Shown: piece by piece, positions 22,007 through 31,140 of the stretch
How the letters are laid out: each line of letters opens with the position of its first letter
How positions within the stretch are numbered: the first letter of the stretch is position 1
Source of the DNA: a virus
Direction: 5' to 3' (one strand)
DNA: 55,056 bases
IMG/VR virus record: IMGVR_UViG_3300020396_000292
Coordinates: 1-55,056 of that record
Notes under the pieces: model-generated
What the model was told of the DNA's origin: nothing
Databases searched by the model: none
Seen by the model: the letters and a program-made list of their open reading frames with translations, nothing else
Translations under genes and position numbers: made by a program

Positions 22007-22759
22007 ATGAAAAAAAATGTAATGGTCAATAAGACCTATAAACTTACCAAAGATGCGGCACCACTTTCTTTTATGCTGCCAACTAGAAACTCAAGAAGAT
22101 ATCCCTTAATGCACTTTGATGAAGACACAGGAACTAACAGAGCTTTACGCTATGCTAGAAACCAGAAGAGTCCTTTTGAAGATGAGCAAGACGGAAACGC
22201 TATTGTAGAGCCAATTGTTTTTGAAGACGGATTCTTATCTGTTCCAAGAAACAATCAGTCTCTTCAACAATTTCTTCATTACCACCCTATGAATGGTAGT
22301 AAATTTGTAGAAGTAGATGTAGAAAAAGATGCTAAGCAGGAGATGGATGTTTTAAATACCAGAGTAGACGCTCTAATAGAGGCTCGTCAGCTAGATATAG
22401 AACAGATTGAGGCTTTAGCTAGAGTTCTTTTTAATACAGATGTATCAAGAACAACGTCTGCAGAACTAAAAAGAGATATATTAATATATGCTGAGCAAGC
22501 ACCAGGAGATTTTTTACGAGCAGTTCAAGACCCAACTTTAAAATTAAATTCTAAAGTACAGGAGTTCTTTTCTCACAAGGTATTAATATTTAAAAATAAT
22601 AAGAAGGATGTATACTTTAATACATCTAAAAATAAGAAAAGAATGGTTAACATTCCTTATGGAGAAGACCCTTTCTACGTAGTAGCTGGGTATCTTCAAT
22701 CCGATGAAGGTATTGAGGTATTAAAATTCCTTGAAACTAACCTTGAAAATAAAAAATAA
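22007..22759 (+). CDS. Conserved-type phage protein after the capsid gene, function unknown
   Basis: A 250-residue protein. The N-terminal half (APLSFMLPTRNSRRYPLMHFDE, NRALRYARNQKSPFEDEQDG) and the phrases QFLHYHPMNG and PYGEDPFYVVAGYLQSDEG form a pattern I recall from hypothetical proteins of marine phages placed near capsid genes. The middle is helical (DALIEARQLDIEQIEALARVL). It may be a head-completion, decoration or internal head protein. It lies between two terminators, so it is probably made in an intermediate amount. Confidence 0.6.
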   Translation: MKKNVMVNKTYKLTKDAAPLSFMLPTRNSRRYPLMHFDEDTGTNRALRYARNQKSPFEDEQDGNAIVEPIVFEDGFLSVPRNNQSLQQFLHYHPMNGSKFVEVDVEKDAKQEMDVLNTRVDALIEARQLDIEQIEALARVLFNTDVSRTTSAELKRDILIYAEQAPGDFLRAVQDPTLKLNSKVQEFFSHKVLIFKNNKKDVYFNTSKNKKRMVNIPYGEDPFYVVAGYLQSDEGIEVLKFLETNLENKK

Positions 22760-22763
22760 ATTA

Positions 22764-22849
22764 TATATTTGTAAAGTTATTTATAAAGTTATTTGTTTTT
22801 ATTTTAAATTGGGAGAAGAGGTCGCTTAAATGCAGCCTCTTTTTTTTTT
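22764..22849 (+). ncRNA. Candidate small RNA unit (promoter to terminator)
   Basis: A promoter-like TATATTTG (22764-22771) is followed by a tandem 11-base repeat TAAAGTTATTT (22772-22782 and 22784-22794) and, 40 bases on, by the intrinsic terminator at 22816-22849. There is no ATG in the interval. A transcript of about 70 bases from around 22778 would carry no protein. It could equally be just the leader and end of the upstream gene, so this is a candidate only. Confidence 0.3.
22816..22849 (+). terminator. Intrinsic terminator
   Basis: AAGAGG (22816-22821) pairs with CCTCTT (22836-22841), with inner GC/GC pairs (22824-22825/22832-22833), followed by a T-run up to 22849. This is a strong Rho-independent terminator, placed just before the promoter of the adaptor gene at 22879. 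Confidence 0.85.
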
Positions 22850-22852
22850 GCT

Positions 22853-22860
22853 TATCTTTG
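22853..22860 (+). promoter_or_regulatory. Bacteroidetes -7 promoter element
   Basis: TATCTTTG lies 26 bases before the ATG at 22879 and 3 bases after the terminator T-run, so it starts a new transcription unit for the head-tail connector and tail genes. A -33 TTTG at normal spacing is absent. Confidence 0.6.
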
Positions 22861-22878
22861 TTGTAAATAAATAGACAA

Positions 22879-23913
22879 ATGAGTATAATAAATTCAGTGC
22901 GAGAAACAGTACTGTCGGTCCTTAATAAAAATAACTATGGGTATATTACCCCTAGTGATTTTAATTTATACGCTAAGCAGGCACAGCTAGATATTTTTGA
23001 AGATTATTTTTATCAGTACAACTATCAGCTAATGAAGGAGAACGCAAGAGCTTCGGGTGTTGGTTATGCTGATTTAAAGAAAGGTTACGAGGAGGCAATA
23101 GATATTTTTTCAGAACAAAACTTTCTTGTTCCTGTGTATGCGAATGGAGCATCTCAAACATTGGCCTTACCCTCAGCCTCTGCATCATATAGTGTTCCAT
23201 CTACAGCCACTACAGGCTCTGATTATTATTTAATAAACAAGATTTTACTTTTAACCAAGTACCTTGTTGTTCAAAGCACTAACACTGTGGGTTTAGCTAC
23301 TGTTCAATTTACAATGAAAGATTCAACCTTAAATTTCTCAACTGTTGGCGTAAAGCCTGGAGACGTTGTGGTTAACAAAACGACAAGTGAAGTTGCAAGC
23401 GTATTGTTTGTAGACCAAACAGACCCTAGCCTTTTGTATTTAGATGCAGGTATTTTTATAACCATAGGTGATAGCTACTGTATATTAAGTTTGTCAAATG
23501 GAGTAAACGAATGCGAGAAGGTTACTAATAGAAAGATAACTCAATTGAATATGTCTAACTTAACCAAGCCAACAGAGCTTTTTCCTGCATATTCAAATAG
23601 CTCTACTGTGATTCAGGTTTACCCACAGGACATACAAGTTGGTGTTAATGAAGGACAGACTTCTTTAGGAAGAGTTTTATGTCAGTATATAAGATATCCG
23701 AAAGACCCTAAGTGGACGTATGCATCTCTAGTTGGAGGCACACCTGCCTTTAATCCTTCTAGTTCTTTGTATCAGGATTTTGAATTACCCCTTGATGATG
23801 AGCCTAGTTTAGTAAACAAGATACTACAGTACGCAGGAATGTCTATTAGAGAAAATGAGATTGCTCAGTTTGGACAGGTTCTAGATACAACAGATAATCA
23901 AAACGAAAAATAA
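22879..23913 (+). CDS. Probable head-tail adaptor protein
   Basis: A 344-residue protein in the position of the portal adaptor. The N-terminal region is helical (SVRETVLSVLNKNNYGYI...QAQLDIFEDYFYQYNYQL), with a central beta-rich region. No motif names the family, but its size, the overlap with the next gene and the order portal-scaffold-capsid-adaptor-tail tube support a connector role, as for the T7 gp11-like adaptors. Confidence 0.55.
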   Translation: MSIINSVRETVLSVLNKNNYGYITPSDFNLYAKQAQLDIFEDYFYQYNYQLMKENARASGVGYADLKKGYEEAIDIFSEQNFLVPVYANGASQTLALPSASASYSVPSTATTGSDYYLINKILLLTKYLVVQSTNTVGLATVQFTMKDSTLNFSTVGVKPGDVVVNKTTSEVASVLFVDQTDPSLLYLDAGIFITIGDSYCILSLSNGVNECEKVTNRKITQLNMSNLTKPTELFPAYSNSSTVIQVYPQDIQVGVNEGQTSLGRVLCQYIRYPKDPKWTYASLVGGTPAFNPSSSLYQDFELPLDDEPSLVNKILQYAGMSIRENEIAQFGQVLDTTDNQNEK

Positions 23914-24836
23914 TGTCATACCTAAGCGAATATCAGTACTATGAAAATAATGGAAACTCACCAGAAGATGCTAACTGGGGGTCATACCAATACGTAAGCC
24001 TGTATGATATAGTAAACAATTTTATGTTAATGTATGCAGGCAATCACAGTCTAGTAAACAATGAAGAAAGATACAGGGTATTGTTTCATGCTAAGAGAGC
24101 AATACAAGAACTTAACTATGATGCGTTTAAAGAATTAAAGGTTCTTGAGCTAGACGTTTGTGATACACTAAGATATGTTCTTCCTTCAGACTATGTAAAC
24201 TGGGTAAGAATATCTTTATATAAAGATGGTATTCTTAGGCCTTTAACAGAAAACATTCAGACTAACTGGAGTAATGCTTATTTACAGGACAATGATTGTA
24301 GAATACTGTTCGATGAGGATGGAAACATTTTAAAGCCATCTACATCCACGATAGACCTTCAAAGGATAGAAGGTACGAAAAAAAGTATTTACTTAAATGA
24401 GCGCAGTCCTTACAACAACAGAGAAGGGTACTGTATTGATGGGGCCTGGTATTTTGATTACGGTATTGGAGGTGCGTTTGGATTAAACACAGAGACGGCA
24501 AACTTTAATCCGACATTTAAAATAAATAAAAAAGCTGGAGTTATAAACTTTAGCTCTGATATGGCAGGCGAGCTTTGTATACTAGAGTATGTGTCAGACG
24601 GAATGGAGGGTGGAGATGATACCTTAATAAGTGTTAATAAACTATTTGAAGAATATGTTTATGCTTACATTCAGTTTGCTATACTAAACGGAAAGTTTGG
24701 AGTACAAGAATATATTGTAAGCAGAGCAAGAAAAAGAAGTTCAGCTTTATTACGTAACGCTAAATTACGAATTAGCAACATACACCCTGGTCGTTTATTA
24801 CAAAACATTAGAGGTATGGATAAGTGGATTAAATAA
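23913..24836 (+). CDS. Probable tail tube or second connector protein
   Basis: A 307-residue protein starting at the last base of the preceding gene's stop (TAATG). Aromatic-rich start (MSYLSEYQYYENNG...SYQYVSLYDIVNNFML), then KRAIQELNYDAFKELKVLELDVCDTLRYVLPSDYVNW. The sequence RAIQELNYDAF followed by a PSDYVNWVRISLY segment is typical of the gatekeeper or tail-tubular-A class of podovirus-like phages. The call comes from position and pattern. Confidence 0.55.
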   Translation: MSYLSEYQYYENNGNSPEDANWGSYQYVSLYDIVNNFMLMYAGNHSLVNNEERYRVLFHAKRAIQELNYDAFKELKVLELDVCDTLRYVLPSDYVNWVRISLYKDGILRPLTENIQTNWSNAYLQDNDCRILFDEDGNILKPSTSTIDLQRIEGTKKSIYLNERSPYNNREGYCIDGAWYFDYGIGGAFGLNTETANFNPTFKINKKAGVINFSSDMAGELCILEYVSDGMEGGDDTLISVNKLFEEYVYAYIQFAILNGKFGVQEYIVSRARKRSSALLRNAKLRISNIHPGRLLQNIRGMDKWIK

Positions 24837-24838
24837 AC

Positions 24839-27800
24839 ATGGCAGAAGTTACTAGAAATTTTATTACAGGGCGAATGAATAAAAGCGTTGATGAACGCTT
24901 ATTGCCTAATGGTGAGTACGTTGATGCCTTAAACGTAAGGCTTGGCTCTACAGAAGACTCAGAGATAGGCTCTGTTGAGAACGCAAAAGGGAATACTAGA
25001 TTGACTAGCTTAAGTATAAACGGGATTCCGTTAAGCGAACAGGCTAAGTGTATAGGTGCTTTTGAAGACGGACAAAGAGAAACTATATACTGGTTTATTC
25101 ATGACTCATCCTTTAATAGTGGGATAGCTGACCTAGTGGTATCTTTTAACGTAACACAAACACTGCTTACATATCATGTTGTAACAACTTCAAGTCCTTT
25201 AGTTCCAGACGATATATCAGTTCTTAATTTTAATTCTAGATTTTTAATTACAGGTGTAAATAGAGTTGAAGACTTATTGTTCTGGACTGACAACTATAAT
25301 CAGCCAAGGGTTATAAACATTAAAAGAAACTATGATTCATTTGCTGTTGACTTAGCTGAACAGTTATTAGTTATTAAAAAACCACCTACACAGGCACCAA
25401 CTTTCGAGCTGGTTAATGTTGGTGGTGAAGAGAATTTTCTAGAAGAAAGATTTATAACATTCGCATACAGGTACAGGTACGAGGACGGAGAGTACTCTGC
25501 GTTATCTCAGTTCAGCGAGCCAGCATTTGTCCCTAAGAACTTTGAGTATACTATAGACTCAGGATTAAATGAAGGAATGATAAACGCTTTTAATAGCGCC
25601 AATGTTGCATTCAATACTGGAGGGAGATTAGTTAAATCTGTAGAGGTTGTATTTAAAGAAACGACAAGCAATGTTATAAAGTCAATTGAATTATTTAATA
25701 AACAAAACTTAGGGTACGCAGACAATACTAATTATACTTTAAGTTTTAACAACAGTAAAATATACACAGTTCTTAATGCAACGCAGCTTGTTAGAATGTT
25801 TGATAATGTTCCGCTAAAAGCTCAGGCTCAAACAGTTATGGGCAACCGTTTAATATATGGAAACTATGTGGACGGGTACGACCTGGAGGACTTAAACCAG
25901 AACCCTATAAGACTAGAATATTTTACGGAACTTATTTCTGAAGAAATTGGTATTGGAGAATTTCCAGACGACAGCACTTCTTATCTTTACTCTATTGATG
26001 TTCAGAGAAACACTCCAGATGCAGTAGCGATTTTTGACCTTGCTGATGTTGAACTAAAGGCAGGCGCAACTTTGTTTTTTGAGATTAGATATGGTCATGA
26101 AGGCTTCAGTGGCGACCAGCCTCACCCAACTCAAACATCAAATAACTTAGAGCTAGACTTTTCTTTTAATCTTCCTGTTGATTTTAACAGTGTTTATGAT
26201 TTATCTATTGACCCATCGTTTGTTAATCTTTTAGGAACAGCGGCAAACATAAAACCTGTGTTTGATAATATACCAGGAAATGAAACCTCTTGTGATGGTA
26301 ACACCATAACAGATAATTTTAATTGTTTTATACCTAACAACCTGGACACGCTAACTAAATTTGCTAGTGGTATTAGTGGGGAATTGCAGCCAATAAGAAT
26401 AATAAGCTCTCCGTCAAGCACAGAGATAGGTATTGTTCCTATTGCTATGAGGTTTGTTGATGATGTAAACAATCCAACACAAGATGTATATGAGTACTAT
26501 AAAGTAAATTCATCAAGCGGTACTTTTTTAAGCACAGGAAACCCAAAAAGTCTTCATAGTGATAGAGACTATGAGGTAGGTATTGTATATATGGATGAGT
26601 TTAATCGTTCTAGTACAGCTCTAGTTAGCCCTCTGAACACAGTTCATGTGGGCTGCTCAAAATCTGCAACACAGAACACTGTGCAGGTTACTATTCCACA
26701 ATCACAGCTTGCGCCCTCTTGGGCTGATAGATATAAGTTTGTTATGAAGCCTGACTTTGAGGACTACAATACAGTGTTTACAAATCTTTTCATAGCTGAC
26801 TCCACAACGTCTGCGGTATTCTTTTTATTAGAAGGGGAGAACGCGAGAAAGGTTCAGGAAGGAGATAGGCTAAGGGTAAAGGCTGACACAAGCGGTGTAA
26901 CATCTAGATGTCAGTACGCTACTGTATTAACTAAGACTGCTGAGACTAGGGATTTTATAGAGCCAGCACCTGTAACATCAGGAGGTGAGGATATTCCAGT
27001 ACCTGCAGGGACTTACATGAAAATTATTCCTAATGACTTTACAGTAATAGAAGCTGATTTACCAGTTATACTAGAAGGAGCTAAAAGTAATTGCGCTAAA
27101 AGAGGAGGTCAGCATCCAAGGTTGCTGTATCCTGTAAGTATTCCAGACCCACTTAATCCTGGGTTCCATTTACAGTACGACATACCTCAGGGGTCTAGGG
27201 TAAATATAAATGTTACATTTAACAGGAACGGAACTAATGGGAAGTGTGAAAAAAGAGCGTATATTTTAGAGCTTAGATTAGTAGCCTCCCAGGACTACGA
27301 TAATTTTAAAGAATTTTTTGATGGAGACAATGTCGAGGCAAGGCTTGATGGCGGTAGGGTTGAGGTGGCTGGAGACCAGGATTGTCCTCCTCCTTACTTT
27401 GCTAATTTCTATAACAATCAACTTGGGCAACTCACACCGCAGATGCCTGAGGATAGATGTATTTATCAGTGGCAGTTTATAGAAGGTAACGAAAGTGGGA
27501 CTGTAGGAGACCCTACAAATTCATTGTTCTTAGGTCTTGTAGGAACAAATAGCTGTTCAGGTGCTGCTAGTAATCAGAAGAGACGCGCATGTATTGACGC
27601 TACAATTGAAGTATTCAGAGCTGAGACCACGCTAGTTTTTGAAACAGAGCCTCAGGATGCTACTCCTGATTTGTGGTATGAATCAGCTGATGTTTATAGT
27701 ATTGATAAAAGTACTGGAGCACATGAAGGTAATATACAGAATCAGACCGCGACTCAGCCAGCTATTATAAAAACTGATTTCTTTAATTGTTTTTCTTTTG

Positions 27801-29293
27801 GTAACGGAGTTGAGAGCTATAGGATTCGTGACTCTATTGTTGGTAAAGAATTTTCTTTAGGAGAAAGAACCACATCTACATCAGAGGTAGAGTTTAGACA
27901 GGCGCATCGTTTTGCGGACTTAACATATAGTGGTGTATACAATAACGAGAGCAATGTAAATAAGCTTAATGAGTTTAACTTAGGTTTACTAAACTTCAAA
28001 CCGCTTGAGGATGTATACGGACCTATTGAAAAATTAAGCGGTAGGGAAACCGATATACTTGTGCTTCAGGAGGATAAGATATCATATGTGTTAGCAGGTA
28101 AGAACCTGATTAGTGATTCAATTGGAGGAGGTACAGTTGCCTCTATACCTGAGGTACTAGGAACGCAGATAGCTAGGATTGAAGAGTACGGAATATCTAG
28201 AAACCCTGAGAGCTTCTGTTCGTGGGGATTTGATAAGTATTTTACTGATGCCAAAAGAGGAGCTGTTATAAAACTAACAGGTTCTTCAGGGTCTAACGAG
28301 CAGCTTACGGTTGTATCCGAATCAGGAATGAGGTCGTGGTTTAGAGACAGGTTTATATCAAGCATCAACTATCAAAAGATTGGAGGTTTTGACCCGTACA
28401 TGAACGAGTATGTTCTTAGTATGAACCCAATTGAATTACCTTCAGAAGAAGAATGTATTGCCTGTGGTATCAACAGAGAGTTTGCTTTTAATAACGACAA
28501 ATCTATTGAGTACTGCTTAGACCTAGGCGCATTAGTTGGAGACACAGCTTTAACCGCAACCGCACAAACACCAGCAGGTTCTGACCTTAGTTCTATTAGG
28601 GTTAGATACAACTCTGTTGATGTCGTACCCACTACATTGCTTTCCAACGGAACAACTGGATTTATTTTTGATAAGAATAGTGTTTCACAAACTACAGCAA
28701 CTGTGTTTATTGAGGGAAAAAAGAATTCCTCTTTGACAGTTAGGCTTGCTTGTCCAGCTCCAACAGGTATTAGAGTGCATCAAATATGTTTAACAAACGC
28801 TTCTGATTCTGGAAACAATATTCATAATGAGTACAGGTGGACAGACGGTTCGTTTATATCACCGCTTCATAGTGAGCAGGTTACGTTTTTAGATGATACA
28901 GGTGCTTTTATTATAAGTCAGTATACAGATATATTTGCTCCGCAAGGAGCAGGTGTTGTTCCTGCTAACGGTGCTGAAGTAAGCGTTATATCTAACAAGA
29001 GACCAACGGATAGTTTTGTGTTTGACCCATCTCAAGATTCTTTTTATTCATTGAGAACAAGTACAAATTACCCGTCAACAACTGCTGGGATAACAAGCTT
29101 ATTAAGTGCGGCAGGTGCTCCACTTCCTTTGAATATTAGTCAAGCACCTTTAATTTATTCAGGAGAATTTACAATGCCTGATGTCGGTGGCAACCTGTAT
29201 CTAGTGTATGACTACAGACAGTCAACACCTGCAAGCTTATGCTATTCAACATCAAGCCTTCAGAACGCCTGCTGCGATTGTCAAGAACCTTAA
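24839..29293 (+). CDS. Large tail nozzle-like protein (tail tubular B class)
   Basis: A 1484-residue protein. The start TRNFITGRMNKSVDERLLPNG...YVDALNVRLG is the kind of N-terminus seen in podovirus nozzle proteins, which begin by threading an arm and defining a ring of beta domains. Following segments carry LFWTDNYNQPRVINI, a beta-propeller-like signature, and several beta-sandwich-like regions. Cysteines are unusually frequent for a phage virion protein, above all at the C-terminus (LQNACCDCQEP). It is probably the distal part of the short tail. It is longer than T7 gp12 (794), so it carries extra domains. Confidence 0.65.
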   Translation: MAEVTRNFITGRMNKSVDERLLPNGEYVDALNVRLGSTEDSEIGSVENAKGNTRLTSLSINGIPLSEQAKCIGAFEDGQRETIYWFIHDSSFNSGIADLVVSFNVTQTLLTYHVVTTSSPLVPDDISVLNFNSRFLITGVNRVEDLLFWTDNYNQPRVINIKRNYDSFAVDLAEQLLVIKKPPTQAPTFELVNVGGEENFLEERFITFAYRYRYEDGEYSALSQFSEPAFVPKNFEYTIDSGLNEGMINAFNSANVAFNTGGRLVKSVEVVFKETTSNVIKSIELFNKQNLGYADNTNYTLSFNNSKIYTVLNATQLVRMFDNVPLKAQAQTVMGNRLIYGNYVDGYDLEDLNQNPIRLEYFTELISEEIGIGEFPDDSTSYLYSIDVQRNTPDAVAIFDLADVELKAGATLFFEIRYGHEGFSGDQPHPTQTSNNLELDFSFNLPVDFNSVYDLSIDPSFVNLLGTAANIKPVFDNIPGNETSCDGNTITDNFNCFIPNNLDTLTKFASGISGELQPIRIISSPSSTEIGIVPIAMRFVDDVNNPTQDVYEYYKVNSSSGTFLSTGNPKSLHSDRDYEVGIVYMDEFNRSSTALVSPLNTVHVGCSKSATQNTVQVTIPQSQLAPSWADRYKFVMKPDFEDYNTVFTNLFIADSTTSAVFFLLEGENARKVQEGDRLRVKADTSGVTSRCQYATVLTKTAETRDFIEPAPVTSGGEDIPVPAGTYMKIIPNDFTVIEADLPVILEGAKSNCAKRGGQHPRLLYPVSIPDPLNPGFHLQYDIPQGSRVNINVTFNRNGTNGKCEKRAYILELRLVASQDYDNFKEFFDGDNVEARLDGGRVEVAGDQDCPPPYFANFYNNQLGQLTPQMPEDRCIYQWQFIEGNESGTVGDPTNSLFLGLVGTNSCSGAASNQKRRACIDATIEVFRAETTLVFETEPQDATPDLWYESADVYSIDKSTGAHEGNIQNQTATQPAIIKTDFFNCFSFGNGVESYRIRDSIVGKEFSLGERTTSTSEVEFRQAHRFADLTYSGVYNNESNVNKLNEFNLGLLNFKPLEDVYGPIEKLSGRETDILVLQEDKISYVLAGKNLISDSIGGGTVASIPEVLGTQIARIEEYGISRNPESFCSWGFDKYFTDAKRGAVIKLTGSSGSNEQLTVVSESGMRSWFRDRFISSINYQKIGGFDPYMNEYVLSMNPIELPSEEECIACGINREFAFNNDKSIEYCLDLGALVGDTALTATAQTPAGSDLSSIRVRYNSVDVVPTTLLSNGTTGFIFDKNSVSQTTATVFIEGKKNSSLTVRLACPAPTGIRVHQICLTNASDSGNNIHNEYRWTDGSFISPLHSEQVTFLDDTGAFIISQYTDIFAPQGAGVVPANGAEVSVISNKRPTDSFVFDPSQDSFYSLRTSTNYPSTTAGITSLLSAAGAPLPLNISQAPLIYSGEFTMPDVGGNLYLVYDYRQSTPASLCYSTSSLQNACCDCQEP

Positions 29294-29303
29294 AAAATAT
29301 ATA

Positions 29304-29780
29304 ATGCCACAACTTGAAACATATTACCTAAACGGACCTGACCTCGCGTCATCAACCGCCATCTTTACAGATATTGGAATGGATACCTGTGCCCCTGATG
29401 GATTTTATTCTGACGAGACTATTGCGCGTGAGCTGGTTAACTGTGTTTTACAGCCTGCTCAGAATTGTCCAGAGGAGTGTGTTGAGCCTAGCTTCTTTAG
29501 AGTTCTAAACCCACAGAGTATCTGTTCTACTTTTTGTCAGTTAGGTTCTTCTTTTGATATAGACGTAGAATTTACTACTGTATCTGGCAATAGCTATACT
29601 CAAATAATCATTACAGATGTAATAGCTGGGGCCTCGATTTCAGATGGTTTTTATGCTGTTTCGGAGTTCGAAACAACAACCAGCGACCCTGGAACTACCT
29701 TTAAGGTTTTAGAGATTGAGAGCCAGACGGTGATAGATATACTTGAATGTGGCATAGGTCAGGTATGTGACCAGCTTTAA
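29304..29780 (+). CDS. Small cysteine-rich virion-associated protein
   Basis: A 158-residue protein from the ATG at 29304; an upstream start at 29208 would extend into the preceding gene and is rejected. It shows CxxxC-type pairs (NCPEECVEPSF, CSTFCQLG) and a Thr/Ser/Asp-rich beta half. A high cysteine content is shared with the end of the preceding gene. It is probably part of the tail tip. No family is recognised. Confidence 0.55.
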   Translation: MPQLETYYLNGPDLASSTAIFTDIGMDTCAPDGFYSDETIARELVNCVLQPAQNCPEECVEPSFFRVLNPQSICSTFCQLGSSFDIDVEFTTVSGNSYTQIIITDVIAGASISDGFYAVSEFETTTSDPGTTFKVLEIESQTVIDILECGIGQVCDQL

Positions 29781-29789
29781 TTTTAAAAT

Positions 29790-30596
29790 ATGGAAGAAAA
29801 CTTTTTATACACATTAACATACAGCACATCCTCTAAGGGGTGGCCTTCTTTTTATTCTTACTACCCTGAGATTATAAAAGGAATGAATCAGTTTATGTAC
29901 AGCTTTAAAGGAGGCAACCTTTACGAGCACAATACAAACGAGGTAAGAAATAATTTTTACGGAGAGCAGGGGGTTTCTACATTGACAAGTATATTTAATG
30001 ACAGTCCTCTGGAAAATAAAAAATTTAAAACAATTGCTCTAGAGGGGGATGACGCTTGGACTGGAACTTTTATAACAGATTTACAGACTACAGGAATTAT
30101 TGACTACTCTGAGTTTGAGAAGAAGGAAGGTGACTGGTTTTCTTACATTAGAAATGAAGGAAGTGTTCCAGCTAATTCAGACCAATATCCTTTACGTTCA
30201 TTAACAGGCGTTGGTGTGAGTGATAGTATACAGGTTGGACTTGTAGGTACAGAGATTACGTTTGTTCCTCCAACCATATTAGACTCAATGATTTCCATTG
30301 GCGATGCTTTTTATTTTGGAGTTGATATTTTAGGGGTGCTACAACCAAGCTTAGCAGGTGTAATTACGTCAGTTGTTCTCTCAAACAATGGAACATCTAA
30401 GGTTGTAATCAACACCTCTATTCCAGGAGCAGGACCTATACCATCAGATAATGAATATTTTTTATACATTAAAAATTCTATAGCAGAGTCTCAGGGCGTG
30501 ATGGGTCATTTTTGTGAGTTCACATTAACAAACGATAACACATCGGCCACAGAACTATTTGCTGTAAAAAGTCAAGTGTTTAAAAGTTTCCCATAA
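29790..30596 (+). CDS. Putative tail protein
   Basis: A 268-residue protein (MEENFLYTLTYSTSSKGWPSF...). It opens with a hydrophobic-aromatic segment and has a GNLYEHNTNEVRNNFYGEQG motif, which I recall from tail-associated proteins in Bacteroidetes phages, and then repeating beta-strand patterns. It is probably a tail or baseplate-like protein between the nozzle and the ejection proteins. Confidence 0.55.
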   Translation: MEENFLYTLTYSTSSKGWPSFYSYYPEIIKGMNQFMYSFKGGNLYEHNTNEVRNNFYGEQGVSTLTSIFNDSPLENKKFKTIALEGDDAWTGTFITDLQTTGIIDYSEFEKKEGDWFSYIRNEGSVPANSDQYPLRSLTGVGVSDSIQVGLVGTEITFVPPTILDSMISIGDAFYFGVDILGVLQPSLAGVITSVVLSNNGTSKVVINTSIPGAGPIPSDNEYFLYIKNSIAESQGVMGHFCEFTLTNDNTSATELFAVKSQVFKSFP

Positions 30597-30602
30597 AATT
30601 CA

Positions 30603-30610
30603 TATCTTTG
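30603..30610 (+). promoter_or_regulatory. Bacteroidetes -7 promoter very close to a start codon
   Basis: TATCTTTG lies only 8 bases before the ATG at 30619. With the usual start about 6-7 bases after the element, the transcript would be leaderless or nearly so. This either reflects leaderless translation or is a chance match; the match is exact. Confidence 0.4.
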
Positions 30611-30618
30611 TAAAAGCT

Positions 30619-31140
30619 ATGAGTATATTAAGTATCTTTAAGAAAAAGAAACCAGAAAGCATACTAGAATATGTTCATGATAATAGGGGTGTTCTTTGGG
30701 ATAATATTAAGTTGTTTAAAGAAAACCTTGTATTACACGATGATGCTGTTGCGCACCATACTCCAGAAATGAATGAGTTAATGCCAGTGAGTCATCATTT
30801 AAAAGACGGGCTGTACACCAGAGAAATATATATGCCTAAGGGCACGTTGGTGGTAAGCTTTATTCATAAGCAAAATCACCCTTCCTTTTTTTTAAAAGGA
30901 GAGATGTCAGTTTTACTAGATACAGGAGAGGTTAAAAAAATAAAAGCCCCTATGAAAGTAATGACTGAGATAGGGACACAAAGAGTTGCTTATATTCATG
31001 AGGATACAACTTGGGTTTGTGTTTACAGAACAGACGCGACAACAGTAGAAGAGGCTGAGAAAGAAGTTTATACAGAAGACTATAAAGAACTTCCTGAGCA
31101 CGTTATATTAAATAAAAAATTATTATGTCAGGAGCAATAG
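30619..31140 (+). CDS. Cupin-like protein
   Basis: A 173-residue protein. The middle (LYTREIYMPKGTLVVSFIHK, FFLKGEMSVLLDTGEVKKI, GTQRVAYIHEDTTWVCVYRT) matches a cupin beta-barrel: the first motif G(X)5HXH is degenerate, the second is recognisable (GEMSVLL, TWVCVY). Charged N- and C-terminal helices flank it. The catalytic role is uncertain because the metal-binding histidines are incomplete. It begins the transcription unit of the ejection proteins and overlaps the next gene by 16 bases. It may be a virion or assembly accessory. Confidence 0.6.
   Translation: MSILSIFKKKKPESILEYVHDNRGVLWDNIKLFKENLVLHDDAVAHHTPEMNELMPVSHHLKDGLYTREIYMPKGTLVVSFIHKQNHPSFFLKGEMSVLLDTGEVKKIKAPMKVMTEIGTQRVAYIHEDTTWVCVYRTDATTVEEAEKEVYTEDYKELPEHVILNKKLLCQEQ

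Noticed and set aside
29208-29303. Upstream start for the cysteine-rich tail gene
   Set aside because: It would overlap the nozzle-like gene by 86 bases; the ATG at 29304, 10 bases after that stop, is the natural one.
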